Positions 1 to 7,895 of a DNA stretch of 22,147 nt are shown one piece after another. The first letter of the stretch is position 1. Every line of letters begins with the position of its first letter. The notes under the pieces were generated by a model. The model saw nothing but the letters and a program-made list of their open reading frames with translations, had not been told where the DNA came from and searched no databases. This DNA comes from Anaerolineales bacterium UBA3082 (GTDB lineage: Bacteria > Chloroflexota > Anaerolineae > UBA7937). The stretch is from positions 1 through 22,147 of the forward strand of contig DFBK01000051.1 in the NCBI GenBank assembly GCA_002366595.1, in the 5' to 3' direction. The position numbers were made by a program, and so were the translations under genes.

Positions 1-1
1 G

Positions 2-133
2 AGGGCGGAAGGTGGTGGGTACTATGTGACTGAGGTGAACGGCATCCCCGGGTGGAGGGGCCTGCAGAGCACGACCAGCGTGGAAATTGCCTGCAAGATT
101 GTCGAGTACGTGCTGGGGCTCATCGGCGAATAA
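2..133 (+). CDS. RimK-type ATP-grasp ligase, C-terminal end (partial)
   Basis: Only the last 43 codons are in the window; the frame is open to the left edge and ends at TAA 131-133. The tail reads YYVTEVNGIPGWRGLQSTT, followed by a short helix. The E-V-N triad followed by a PGWRGLQ-like segment is the metal/ATP-binding end of RimK/MptN-like ATP-grasp ligases, which join an amino acid such as glutamate to a carboxylate on a protein or cofactor. The substrate cannot be told from this piece. The next gene is CitG-like and starts 8 bases downstream, so the two probably shared a transcript. In methylotrophs and methanogens, as I recall, such ATP-grasp genes can sit with tetrahydromethanopterin-related genes; that link is inference here. 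Confidence 0.7.
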   Translation, partial: RAEGGGYYVTEVNGIPGWRGLQSTTSVEIACKIVEYVLGLIGE

Positions 134-141
134 AGGCGAGG

Positions 142-1020
142 ATGCAATACCTGAAACCTGATGAGGTGGTGTGGGCTGCTCAAATCGCGTGCATTTTGGA
201 GGCCAGCGCCAACAAGCCAGCGAAGGTGACCCGGTACAGGGATTTCGCGAACCCCAGATTTGAGGATTTCCTGATCAGCGCGGTGGCCATAGGCCCCGCC
301 CTCAGGGATGCGAAAAGGGCATCGGTGGGAGAAACCATCCTGAAGGCAATAAGGGACACCCAGAGGTTCGTCTCCTACAACACAAATCTGGCATTGCCCT
401 CCTCTTCGTCCCCCTGGTGAAGGCATATGGCCCCGGTATTTGAGGGAAAGGTTGAGTGAGGTGCTGGCCTCGCTCACGGTGGACGATGCCCCCAAGGGCT
501 ACGAAGCGATAACGCTCACCAGACCCGCCGGGATGGGGAGGGTGGAGAAATACGACATCACCGAGGAGCAGGTGGACATCACCCTCAAGGAGGCGATGTG
601 GCTGGCAAAGGAAGGGACTCCATCGCCAGAGAGTACGTTACCGATTACGAGATAACCTTCGAGCTCGGATATCCCACACTGATGAGGTACTGGGAGCAAT
701 CCCGGAACATGATGGATTCGATCATCCAGACCTCCCTCACCATCCTGCCCGACGTGTCTGAGACCCTCATCGACACGAAGAACGGCCCCGTCGTCGCCGA
801 AGAAGTCTCACGGAGGGCGAGGAGGGTGTTGGAACTGGCAGGGGCCTTCTCGAGGCCGGAGAGGCAGGTTTTGAAGGACTTCGATCTTTACCTCAGCGAG
901 GAGGACCACCGCCTGAACCCAGGCACCACCGGCGATCTCACGGCATCTTCGATACTCGTGGCCCTCCTGCAGGGTGGCCTCTACGAGATATTCGAAGGGC
1001 AATATGAAGCCGATCATTGA
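142..1020 (+). pseudogene. CitG/MdcB-like triphosphoribosyl-dephospho-CoA synthase homolog, frameshifted
   Basis: Joining three reading frames gives one continuous CitG-like protein of about 290 residues. Frame one (ATG 142 to about 390) holds the EASANKPAKVTRYRDF segment, matching the family's SAPKPGNVxRYRDF signature, then GETILKAI and NTNL. A one-base loss near 390 moves the protein into a second frame (GIALLFVPLVKAYG). A second shift near 438 leads to the frame with LRERLSEVLASLTVDDA. A third, near 613-616, leads to the frame with DSIAREYVTDYEITFELGYP and DHRLNPGTTGDLTASS, the second family signature, ending at TGA 1018-1020. Family members transfer a triphosphoribosyl group to dephospho-CoA, but many stand-alone homologs have unknown substrates. 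Three shifts make a functional product unlikely unless they are assembly errors. The end overlaps the next gene by 17 bases. Confidence 0.8.
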
Positions 1021-2017
1021 AGGCTATTACCTGGAATCCACCGATGGCCTCCTCTTCGCCATCAAGGGGCTGGTTCACCCTCCTCAGACAGTGGTGGCTT
1101 ACCTGAGATATGCCCCCGACCCCGATGGCGAGAGGGAGAGAGAAGGCATTCGCTACCGGAGACTCTATCGCTTCGAGGAGCAGGAGGAGTTGCTGCGGAA
1201 GAGGTATCCCGCTTACCTCTTCTTCGACCCCATCTTCGGGGAGCAACTCCAGGGCGTCCCTTGTGAGCGCATAGGACGGGTTTACGACCCCTGTCTCAAG
1301 CTGGCCGAGCTTCGCCGGAGGAAAGACCTGGACGAGATGGAGGAGAAGGCCGTCGAGTTCGCCGATTTCCTGGGCGAGTGGGCAGGGGTGCCCCAAGGGT
1401 GCATCGGCGTCTCGGGTTCCATCCTGGTAGGCCTGCACGGCCCTTGCTCCGACATAGACATCGTCGTCTATGGCTCGGAGCGATGCAGGGCGGTTCACAG
1501 GGTGCTGCGGGAACTGCTTGACGGAGCCGTGGACGAGATGAGGAGGCTTAACGAAGGGGAACTAAGGGAACTCTATGCCTCCCGCTTCCAAGACACACCG
1601 ATGGGGTTCGAGGATTTCGCCCGGCTGGAGGGGCGCAAGGTCATCCAGGGTAAGTTCCGGGAGTGCGAGTACTTCATCCGCTTCGTCAAGGAGCCTGCCG
1701 AGCTCGGGGATGGATACGGCGACAAAAGATACACCTCGCTGGGGCAGGCGGAGGTCGAGGCTACCGTTACCGATGCGAGCGGAGCTCTTTTCACGCCTTG
1801 CTCCTACAAAGTCGAGGACGTGCGGCTGATAGGGGTGCAGCATGCTGCACCCCTATCGGTGGAAATCGTCTCCTTCCGCGGCAGGTTCTGTGAGCAGGCG
1901 AGAGAGGGGGAGAGAGTGGGGGCCCGGGGTAAGCTGGAGAGGGTCATCACGGAGGAAAAGAAAATCCATTACCGGCTGCTTCTCGGCGCGCGCGGGGATT
2001 TTATGGTCGTGGCGTGA
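1004..2017 (+). CDS. Predicted nucleotidyltransferase (polymerase-beta-like fold), copy 1
   Basis: A protein of 337 residues from ATG 1004; an in-frame GTG/TTG-type start further upstream would lie deeper in the preceding gene. The middle carries the minimal nucleotidyltransferase signature: G138-S139, then S149-D150-I-D152 in CIGVSGSILVGLHGP...SDIDIVVYG. The paired aspartates bind the two metal ions. Around this are a beta-rich N-terminal domain (EGYYLESTDGLLFAIKGLVHPP) and a C-terminal domain ending ARGKLERV. A paralog with the same architecture lies at 3356-4408. It resembles predicted nucleotidyltransferases best known from archaea (COG1665-like, from memory). Its substrate is unknown; it could be a small molecule, an RNA or a protein. 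A perfect palindrome interrupts the C-terminal domain at 1828-1857 without breaking the frame. The following larE remnant starts 15 bases downstream. Confidence 0.75.
   Translation: MKPIIEGYYLESTDGLLFAIKGLVHPPQTVVAYLRYAPDPDGEREREGIRYRRLYRFEEQEELLRKRYPAYLFFDPIFGEQLQGVPCERIGRVYDPCLKLAELRRRKDLDEMEEKAVEFADFLGEWAGVPQGCIGVSGSILVGLHGPCSDIDIVVYGSERCRAVHRVLRELLDGAVDEMRRLNEGELRELYASRFQDTPMGFEDFARLEGRKVIQGKFRECEYFIRFVKEPAELGDGYGDKRYTSLGQAEVEATVTDASGALFTPCSYKVEDVRLIGVQHAAPLSVEIVSFRGRFCEQAREGERVGARGKLERVITEEKKIHYRLLLGARGDFMVVA
1828..1857. repeat. Perfect 30-base palindrome inside a coding sequence
   Basis: The left arm GATAGGGGTGCAGCA (1828-1842) is followed directly, with no spacer, by its exact reverse complement (1843-1857). 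It is read in frame as IGVQHAAPLS in the C-terminal domain of the nucleotidyltransferase. The arms resemble the GTAGGGG... stems of the REP elements found later in the window, such as 11583-11607. In the paralog the same place has an unrelated sequence of nearly the same length. Confidence 0.9.
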
Positions 2018-2032
2018 GGGCTGCAAACCGGA

Positions 2033-2765
2033 ATGAACGAGCTCGAAGCCAAATTGTGCAAGCTTAAGGACTTCCTGGCTGAGATAAGGAGCGTTTTCAT
2101 CGCCTACTCGGGCGGGGGCCATGGCACTTTCCTCGCCGCGGCGGAGATGGCGCATCGGTTGGGGGCCAGGCATCTTTTCGTCGAGACGGGCGTGCTGGAC
2201 GACCCTAGTTTCTCGTGCAACCCGCCCCACCGATGCTACATTTGCAAGCGGGCGCTTTTCTCAAGAGTGAGGGAATTGGCCAGCAAGCCTGGCCTGAACG
2301 AAGTTATCGAGGGGTCCAATCGGGATGACCTGGGCGAATACTGCCCCGGCCTCAGGCCGTGTGGGGGCTCGGCATGCGAAGTCCCCTCGCCGTGGCGGGC
2401 TTCACCAAGGACGAGATTCTCTCCCTATCCGGGACATGGGCCTTCTGACCTGGAACAAGCCCGCCCAGACCTGTCTGGTCACCCGCTTCCCGTATGGGAA
2501 GCGCCTCACCCCCGAAAAACTGAAGGGGGCGGAGGAGGCGTAGGGGTTCCTGCACTCTCAAGACCTCGGACAAGTGCGGGTCAGGGACCACGGTGTCCTG
2601 GGCAGAATTCAGGTGCCCGGAGAAGATATGGCCCACCTCCTGGAACTGGCCCCTCGAGTCGTTGACGGGCCCAAGGAGTCGGGCTACACTTACATAACCT
2701 TAGATTTGGAGGGTTATCGAACAGGTAGCACGAATGAGGTCCGAGAAGACCGGAGGTCGTCATGA
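2033..2765 (+). pseudogene. larE: LarE-like ATP-dependent sacrificial sulfur transferase, degenerate
   Basis: LarE supplies sulfur to the nickel-pincer cofactor of lactate racemase and related enzymes by giving up a cysteine sulfur. ATG 2033 opens a frame with the PP-loop region, here SGGGHGTFL instead of the expected SGGVDSTFL, then NPPHRCYICKRALFSRVREL and EVIEGSNRDDLGEY. After about 2355 the frame is lost. A piece reading RSPLAVAGFTKDE lies in another frame, and the conserved MGLLTWNKPAQTCLVTRFPYG block, with the candidate sacrificial Cys at 2472-2474, lies in a third. A TAG at 2541-2543 interrupts that frame before the C-terminal QVRVRDHGVLGRI segment. At least two shifts, one nonsense codon and a ruined ATP-binding motif together mark a true pseudogene. 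The end overlaps the larB remnant start (ATGA). Confidence 0.85.
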
Positions 2766-2947
2766 GGGAGATGCTGAAAAGGCTTCTGAGCGGGGAGATC
2801 TCCATCAAGGAAGCGAAGAATCTCCTGCGGATAAGCACGATGGAGGAGATCGAGGATGTGACCTTGGATATCCGGAGGGGGATCCGAGCGGGCATCCCTG
2901 AGGTGGTTTGGAATGAGGGCGATGCCGACCTACGGCAGGGACATTGA
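2762..2947 (+). pseudogene. larB: LarB N-terminal fragment (nickel-pincer cofactor biosynthesis)
   Basis: LarB carboxylates and hydrolyses nicotinic acid adenine dinucleotide in pincer-cofactor synthesis. The frame begins with ATG 2762, preceded by GGAGGT with good spacing, and reads MREMLKRLLSGEISIKEA then TLDIRRGIRAGIPEVVWNEG, which is the typical LarB N-terminus. LarB proteins are about 250 residues. Here homology stops after about 52 codons (near 2915) and the frame ends at TGA 2945-2947, so the PurE-like catalytic domain is gone. The sequence that follows is the middle of larC, showing a deletion that removed most of larB and the start of larC. Confidence 0.8.
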
Positions 2948-3378
2948 GGCGGACCTTGCCACTCCACTGGGGCGGCCATCATCACCACCCTGGCCAAAGG
3001 GTTCGGCTGATCGCCCCTGATGGAGGTCGAGGCGACAGGCTACCGCGCAGGGCAGTGGGACCTCTCTATCCGAAACCTGCTCCTGCTTTCCATAGGCAAA
3101 GCTGTCGAGCGAGGCTACGAGGAGGACGTGGTCACCTTGATCGAGGCTAACATAGAGGATACGGACCCTGAGTTTTACCATCACGTAATGGGAAAGCTCT
3201 TTGAGAGGGGAGCGCTGGATGTTTTCTTCACCCCCGGCTAAGCGCCCCTGTGAGGCAAAATGACTTGTATCGAGTACTCGATGCTTTCTTCGATGAGACG
3301 ACCACCCTGGGGGTGAGGCTCTACGAGGTGAGGAGGGTGGCCAGGGAGATGGTCTATGGGCGAGAGGAAGCCGAAGGA
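2916..3378 (+). pseudogene. larC: LarC fragment (nickel insertion protein), truncated and frameshifted
   Basis: LarC inserts nickel into the pyridinium-dithiocarboxylate precursor. From about 2916 a frame reads YGRDIEADLATP, and one missing base then gives TGAAIITTLAKGFG; together these match the ELxTPTGAAIL segment about a third of the way into LarC. A new frame from 3020 reads MEVEATGYRAGQWDL and EEDVVTLIEANIEDTDPEFY, ending at TAA 3239-3241. A last frame reads LYRVLDAFFDETTTLGVRLYEVRRV to TAG 3376-3378. The N-terminal third is missing and there are at least two further shifts. The 3' end overlaps the start of the next intact gene, so the remnant still sets that gene's translational context. 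The left boundary is approximate. Confidence 0.8.
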
Positions 3379-4408
3379 TAGGGATTTCATCCAGACGAAG
3401 GAGGGGATGTTCTTCTGCGTGACAGGTTACCTGCATACCCCTGGCAAATACACCGCCTACCTCAAATATTCCCCGGCCCCGATGGGGAAGTGGAAAAGCG
3501 GAGAAATTTGGTACCGCAGGGAGCTGGAATACTACCACGTTGGCAACGTGGCCGATACGATTGCCTATCTGGAGCGGAATTACCCCCAATACGTCCACTA
3601 CTGCCCGGTCAGGGGCATAAAGTTCTCCATCGTCCCTTGGGAATACGTCAGGAAATATTACCGTCCCGAACAGCGCCTAAAGGAGATCCTTGAGACTCCA
3701 CGAGATGCTCTCGAGGAAGAGGTGCGTGCCTTTGTCTCCGAGATAACAGCTTACACCGGAATCAAGGGAGAGGACCTTGGCGTCACCGGCTCTATCCTAT
3801 TGGGCATCCACGACTCGCGGTTTTCGGACATAGACTTGCTCGTCTACGGTGTGGAAAACGCTTTGAAGGTCAGGATGGCGTTGAAGGAAGGGAGGTCGGC
3901 CAGAATTCGTCCAGTGGCCGAGAAGGCGCTGGAGGAATGGTGCGCTTCAGTGGCTGGGCACTTTCCCCTAAGCCTCAAAGAGGCCCGATATTTTGCCGGG
4001 AGGAGGTGGAATTACGGCTTCTTCGAGGACAGGTACTTCTCCATCCACCCCACGAGGAAAGATGATGAGATAAGGGAGAATTACGGGGACAGGGTATACA
4101 GGGAGAAAGGGGTGGCAAGGGTGAGGACTGTGGTCTCAGACGCAAGTGAGTCCCTCTTTACGCCTGCCGTCTACAGGGTGGAGGATGTGGAAGCGCTCGA
4201 GGGGGATGAGGAGGTGCGGCATCAACTCCGGGAGGTCGTCTCCTACGAAGGGCTCTACCGCGACGTCGTGGACGACGGCGAGGAGATCGAGGCAAGGGGC
4301 AAGCTAGAGAGCGTCAACAAACGCTACTATAGGCTGGTGATCGGGACGACGATGCTCAGGGGCGAGGGTTACATAAAACCCGCTATCGAAAGGGAGGCTG
4401 AGGGATAG
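3356..4408 (+). CDS. Predicted nucleotidyltransferase (polymerase-beta-like fold), copy 2
   Basis: An intact protein of 350 residues and paralog of the gene at 1004-2017. Shared blocks are an N-terminal IQTKEGMFFCVTGYLHTPGK domain, the catalytic G145-S146 with SD158-I-D160 (GVTGSILLGIHDSRFSDIDL), a NYGDRVYREKG block and a C-terminal TVVSDASESLFTPAVYRVED...ARGKLESV domain. ATG 3356 is chosen because an AGGGAG site lies about 8 bases upstream and conservation with the paralog begins soon after. It overlaps the larC remnant by 23 bases and ends with TAG directly against the ATG of the symporter, consistent with co-transcription. The family carries the metal-binding aspartates of active enzymes, but the substrate is unknown. 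Retention of two intact copies around dead lar genes argues that their role is separate from the lar pathway. Confidence 0.75.
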   Translation: MGERKPKDRDFIQTKEGMFFCVTGYLHTPGKYTAYLKYSPAPMGKWKSGEIWYRRELEYYHVGNVADTIAYLERNYPQYVHYCPVRGIKFSIVPWEYVRKYYRPEQRLKEILETPRDALEEEVRAFVSEITAYTGIKGEDLGVTGSILLGIHDSRFSDIDLLVYGVENALKVRMALKEGRSARIRPVAEKALEEWCASVAGHFPLSLKEARYFAGRRWNYGFFEDRYFSIHPTRKDDEIRENYGDRVYREKGVARVRTVVSDASESLFTPAVYRVEDVEALEGDEEVRHQLREVVSYEGLYRDVVDDGEEIEARGKLESVNKRYYRLVIGTTMLRGEGYIKPAIEREAEG

Positions 4409-5734
4409 ATGAGGGAAGCAACCCTTTTGCTATATATTGCCATGACTATGGCAATAGGCATAAGAGCAAAAGCAACAACCCTGGAGAAGTTCATTATCGG
4501 GGATAGGCTGGGGACAAAGGCCCTGGTCGCCACAATAGTCTCTACATTCTATGGGGCATCAGCCATACTTGGGGGAGTGAGCCTGACATACCAGATGGGA
4601 CTAGGCGTTATCTGGTTTATGGTTCCTTTCTATCTAGGAAACATAGCCGTCGTTTTCCTGATTAATAAGATAGCGGACTCAGAAAGATATACACTGCCGG
4701 ACTTTCTGGGGGGTTTCTACGGCAAGGAGTTTGCAATAGCAAGCTCAATCCTGCTGGCAACTCTATGCCTCATTCCGGAGGAGATAGTAGCGGGAGGAAA
4801 GATTCTGTCCATATTCACGCCAATGCCTGTGGAAGTGGCGATGGGCATCATGGCTTTTGTGCTGATCGTCCCCGTCGCAATAGGCGGCATGAAAGCAGAT
4901 GTGATGACGGATATAGTTCAGTTCGCCCTGATGTTTTTCATGCTTGCTATAATGGTGCCGTTCATCTTATCTAGCCTGCGACCGGGCATTACTTCGGGCA
5001 TCCCGGAGGGGTATCTTAACCCTTTCATCTACATATCGGCCCAGGAAATAGCCGTCTTTTTCATATTGCTCTTTTTCCTGCCGATAACCTCGGCACCTTT
5101 GTATCAGAGGTTCTTCGCCTCAGAATCGGGGGCATGCTCCAGGAAATCGGTGCTCTATTCCATTGCGATATGGATGGCTGTGGACTCGATTATCATCCTG
5201 TGCGGGTTTGCCGCCCTGCGGCTGTTCCCGGACCTGCCAGACCCAGATACGTCCCTCATTGTGCTCGGGACGGCACTGCCTGCCGTAGGGAGAGGCATCT
5301 TCTTTGTAGGTTTGCTGGCCGCGATAATGAGCACCGTGAACTCTTTTCTGCAGTCAGGGGCCTCAAGCCTGGCATACGACGTATTCAGGCATTTCAGGCC
5401 CGCAACCGATGAAGCACAATTGCTGGTGCTTTCTAGACTGCTGGTAATCGTGCTGGGCGTATTGAGCCTGGGCCTGGCTTTGTGGTTCCAGATGATCGTG
5501 CCGGCACTGCTGTTTACATTGAGTATGTGGACGGCAGGGATTCTGGTTCCCACCCTGGCAGCACTGGCAGGGTGGAAGTTAAGGAAAGATACAGCATTGT
5601 ACAGCCTGCTGGGAGGGGCATTATCTTCCCTGGCCTGGAAGATCGTGCAGCCTCTTGATGTAGATGCCCTCTTTATCGGGTTGGGATTCTCTCTGCTCGT
5701 GGCAATGGCCTCGGAAGTTTTTCATACCCATTGA
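4409..5734 (+). CDS. Sodium:solute symporter family transporter
   Basis: A protein of 441 residues dominated by hydrophobic helices, probably 12-13 membrane spans, with the SSS-family pattern: FIIGDRLG near the N-terminus, FYGASAILGGVSLTYQMGLG, ADSERYTLPDFLGGFYG, an IGGMKADVMTDIVQ block and AAIMSTVNSFLQSGASSLAYDVF. It should couple uptake of an organic solute to a sodium gradient at the inner membrane; the substrate cannot be predicted. The start abuts the stop of the preceding gene, with a purine-rich GGGAGG upstream. Composition stands out: a hand count of 4441-4500 gives 26 of 60 G+C, against 36 of 60 at 4141-4200 in the gene before, with many ATA, ACA and AGA codons. That suggests a different origin from its neighbours. 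The next gene begins 5 bases later. Confidence 0.85.
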   Translation: MREATLLLYIAMTMAIGIRAKATTLEKFIIGDRLGTKALVATIVSTFYGASAILGGVSLTYQMGLGVIWFMVPFYLGNIAVVFLINKIADSERYTLPDFLGGFYGKEFAIASSILLATLCLIPEEIVAGGKILSIFTPMPVEVAMGIMAFVLIVPVAIGGMKADVMTDIVQFALMFFMLAIMVPFILSSLRPGITSGIPEGYLNPFIYISAQEIAVFFILLFFLPITSAPLYQRFFASESGACSRKSVLYSIAIWMAVDSIIILCGFAALRLFPDLPDPDTSLIVLGTALPAVGRGIFFVGLLAAIMSTVNSFLQSGASSLAYDVFRHFRPATDEAQLLVLSRLLVIVLGVLSLGLALWFQMIVPALLFTLSMWTAGILVPTLAALAGWKLRKDTALYSLLGGALSSLAWKIVQPLDVDALFIGLGFSLLVAMASEVFHTH

Positions 5735-5738
5735 CGAG

Positions 5739-6478
5739 ATGATCAGATTAAAGCGTGCCAAAGAAGGAAGAGCCCTCATCATCGGGCACCGGGGGGCCAG
5801 CGGATATGCCCCGGAGAACACAATGGCTTCTTTCGAGAAGAGATTGGCACTGGAGGCGGATTTGATCGAATCGGACGTCTATCTCAGCGCTGACGGGCGT
5901 CTAGTGGTCATCCATGAGCCAACCGTTGACCGCATGACCAACGGCAGCGGCTACGTCAAGGATATGACGCGGACTCAGCTGAAAAAGGCTCGATGCCGCC
6001 TCCTGGTATGGTCCTGAATTCGCCGGGGAGAGGATACCAACCCTTGCCGAGGTGCTGGGGTGAGCTGAACGCAAGGTCAGCCTGGTCATCGAAATCGAGA
6101 ACAAGCCTGTCCTCTACTCAGGTGTCGAGCAGAAGGTGATGCAGGCATTGGAGGCTTACGGCATGGAGGAAGACGTCATCTCCTTCGACCACCGTTGCCT
6201 GCGGAGGGTGAAGGAGCTCCGGCCGGGGATAGGCCACCGGCATCCTCTGGGGGGGAAGCTCGCTGACCGCGTGGCAGCCGCCAGTGCGGCGATGGTCGAT
6301 GCCATCCATTTCCAAAGCCGATTACCTGACGGCGGAGGCGGTGGAGGCCGCTCACAGGGCAGGGCTTGCGGTCAGCGGCTGGACGGTCAATCTCCCCCTG
6401 CAGATGAAAGAATTCATCGAGATGGGGGTTGCTTCCATCGGGACCGACTACCCGGATCGGCTCCGGATCATCCCATGA
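5739..6478 (+). pseudogene. Glycerophosphodiester phosphodiesterase, frameshifted
   Basis: Members hydrolyse glycerophosphodiesters to glycerol-3-phosphate and an alcohol. ATG 5739 opens a frame with the family's first catalytic block, IIGHRGASGYAPENTMASF, then SDVYLSADGRLVVIHEP and DRMTNGSGYVKDMT. An extra G near 5987-5988 moves the protein to a second frame (DAASWYGPEFAGERIPTLAEVL), which meets TGA 6061-6063 and then resumes as LVIEIENKP and QALEAYGMEEDVISFDH. Further shifts occur near 6222-6255 and 6310. The last frame carries KADYLTAEAVEAAHRAGLAV and GWTVN, then IGTDYPDRL, to TGA 6476-6478. The expected HRGA, EFDV-like and HEP residues are visible but cannot be made as one protein. The end overlaps the next start as ATGA. 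Confidence 0.85.
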
Positions 6479-7356
6479 AGGCGCAAGGCATGTCTTTCCT
6501 AGAGAAAGAATCGGCAAACAAGCCTCAATTGGGCTTTAACATGCACCCCAAATGGTTGAGGTACGGCACCGCCAACGATTTCCTCTCCCCTTTGAGGGAG
6601 CTTGGGCTGGGCGCCCTGGAATTCACACTGAACCTATCCTCGCCCGATTGGCCGGAGATCAGCTCCCTCATCGAGGAATGCCGTCGGCTGGGGTTTCGGC
6701 TCACCTTTCACGCCCCCTACAAGGGTCTCTACAACCCTGCTGGCTTCTCAGGGACGAAAAGAGGTGACGTGAAGCGCCTCTACCGGCTGGCCATCGAGTA
6801 CGTCGCCCGGATTGCCGAGCAGGCAGAGCCTATCATCCTGGTCGTCCATGCGGCGAAGGGGGATCGCCCTCGCGAGGAACTGCGACGAGATACCGAGGTC
6901 TTCCTGGCCTGGATACTGGAAGAGGCCGCGGGCCTCTGCCCTTCCCTCGAACTCCTGTGTCGGGAGAGGGATGTAACCAAAATCGGGGACAACAAGGCCG
7001 AGCTGGTGGAAATCGTCTCTGCTCTGGGCTCGCCCAGGGTCGGCATTTGCTGGGACCTGGGCCACGACACGCGCAATGGCTCGAAGGCCATCCCTCCTGG
7101 CTTCATCCCCCTGGTCAGCCACGTCCACCTCCACGACATCTCCCCCGACGGGGAGGACCACTGCCCGCTCATCTTCGGCAACGTGCCTTACGTTGACCCT
7201 TTACGTCGGCTGGGTCAGGTGGGCTATCGCGGGACAATCGTCCTGGAGGTGAACGGCTACCTTGTCTCCCGCCTCGCGGCGGCGGAGGGGGTGCACCCCT
7301 TTCAAATCCTCCGTGACAACTTCGGGAAATTGGCCGAATTGACCTCGGTCTGCTAA
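6475..7356 (+). CDS. Sugar-phosphate isomerase/epimerase-like TIM-barrel protein (AP-endonuclease-2 fold)
   Basis: An intact protein of 293 residues if ATG 6475 is used; ATG 6490 is also possible. The beta-strand ends carry the metal-site residues expected of the family: LTFHAPYKG, ILVVHAAKG, GICWDLGHD, SHVHLHDI and TIVLEVNGY (His, His, Asp/His, His-x-His and Glu). Members include xylose-isomerase-like epimerases and endonuclease IV. The short length and the VHLHD motif fit the sugar-isomerase side, but the glutamate-rich strand usually written ALEN is replaced by ELLCRERD, so activity could differ. It overlaps the upstream phosphodiesterase remnant by four bases, so it was probably translated by coupling. 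It is intact although its upstream partner is broken. Confidence 0.7.
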   Translation: MKAQGMSFLEKESANKPQLGFNMHPKWLRYGTANDFLSPLRELGLGALEFTLNLSSPDWPEISSLIEECRRLGFRLTFHAPYKGLYNPAGFSGTKRGDVKRLYRLAIEYVARIAEQAEPIILVVHAAKGDRPREELRRDTEVFLAWILEEAAGLCPSLELLCRERDVTKIGDNKAELVEIVSALGSPRVGICWDLGHDTRNGSKAIPPGFIPLVSHVHLHDISPDGEDHCPLIFGNVPYVDPLRRLGQVGYRGTIVLEVNGYLVSRLAAAEGVHPFQILRDNFGKLAELTSVC

Positions 7357-7402
7357 AGAGATTTGAGGTTTTCGCCTTTCTAGTTCATAGTTGAACAAAC
7401 GA

Positions 7403-7895
7403 TTGCCAAAGGGGGAAAAGATGGTTACTATATAGAGTCGCTGCTCCACGAAGGAGCGCAGAGGAGCGGAAGCCTGTCCCAAGACTAAGAAGACCGGACC
7501 CCATGCCTTGGAGAGTGCGATCATCGAGAAGCTGAAGGAATTGATGACCGAAGAGCGCGCCACCGGTTGGTCGAGGAGGCCAACGCGACGCTGTCCCCAG
7601 AGACGGATGACGCCGAAAGGACGATGAAGGCAGTGAAGAAAGGCTGAGTTCCCTATTTGCAGTCGATTAGCACGCTGGAGGCCGGCCCCTGGCCCGGCAC
7701 TTGCCAGGACGGGCAACCTGAGGCGCCGAACTTGACAAAACAGCAAATCGTGGCATACTTAGAAGAGTTGCATGAGGAGCTGTTGCAAGGTGGTATCGAA
7801 GGGCGTAAGTGTCTCAGGAGGATGGTGCAGCGGATCGAGGTCTATCGAGACTATGGGGTGCTGACCTACTCCTTCCCGCTTGAGGACGGTGCCTG
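7403..7895 (+). pseudogene. Large serine recombinase, decayed C-terminal part
   Basis: Pieces in different frames match the zinc-ribbon and coiled-coil end of large serine recombinases (integrase/resolvase type). They are AKGGKDGYYI (from about 7403), CSTKERRGAEACPK then ALESAIIEKLKELMTEE (about 7450-7550), HRLVEEANATLSPETDDAERT (to TGA 7645-7647), and, after a repeat insertion, LTKQQIVAYLEELHEELLQGG with RMVQRIEVYRDYGVLTYSFPL (7732-7887). The catalytic N-terminal domain with the active serine is absent, so it cannot recombine DNA. It lies against the 3' end of tRNA-Arg, a usual place for integrated elements. I see nothing in 7357-7402 apart from a short inverted GTTCA/TGAAC pair. Confidence 0.7.
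7685..7714. repeat. Nested inverted repeat inside recombinase remnant, copy 1
   Basis: GCCC...TGGC pairs with GCCA...GGGC around a short centre, forming a hairpin. The core CCCGGCACTTGCCAGG recurs with few changes at 7896-7917. The pair resembles the inner hairpin module of the REP elements at 11622-12368 (CCCTGGCC...GCCAGGACAGG). It separates two parts of the serine recombinase remnant, so it probably inserted there. Confidence 0.65.

Noticed and set aside
390..616. Programmed frameshifting in the CitG-like gene
   Set aside because: Three separate shifts occur without slippery heptamers or a downstream structure I can see, and neighbouring genes are also broken.
938..1498. Long minus-strand frame opposite the first nucleotidyltransferase
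   Set aside because: It lies antisense to a protein with recognisable motifs, has no ribosome site or known domain, and is explained by the codon bias of the plus-strand gene.
7201..7746. Minus-strand frame across the isomerase end and recombinase remnant
   Set aside because: It spans two unrelated loci, overlaps conserved plus-strand coding sequence and shows no recognisable motif.
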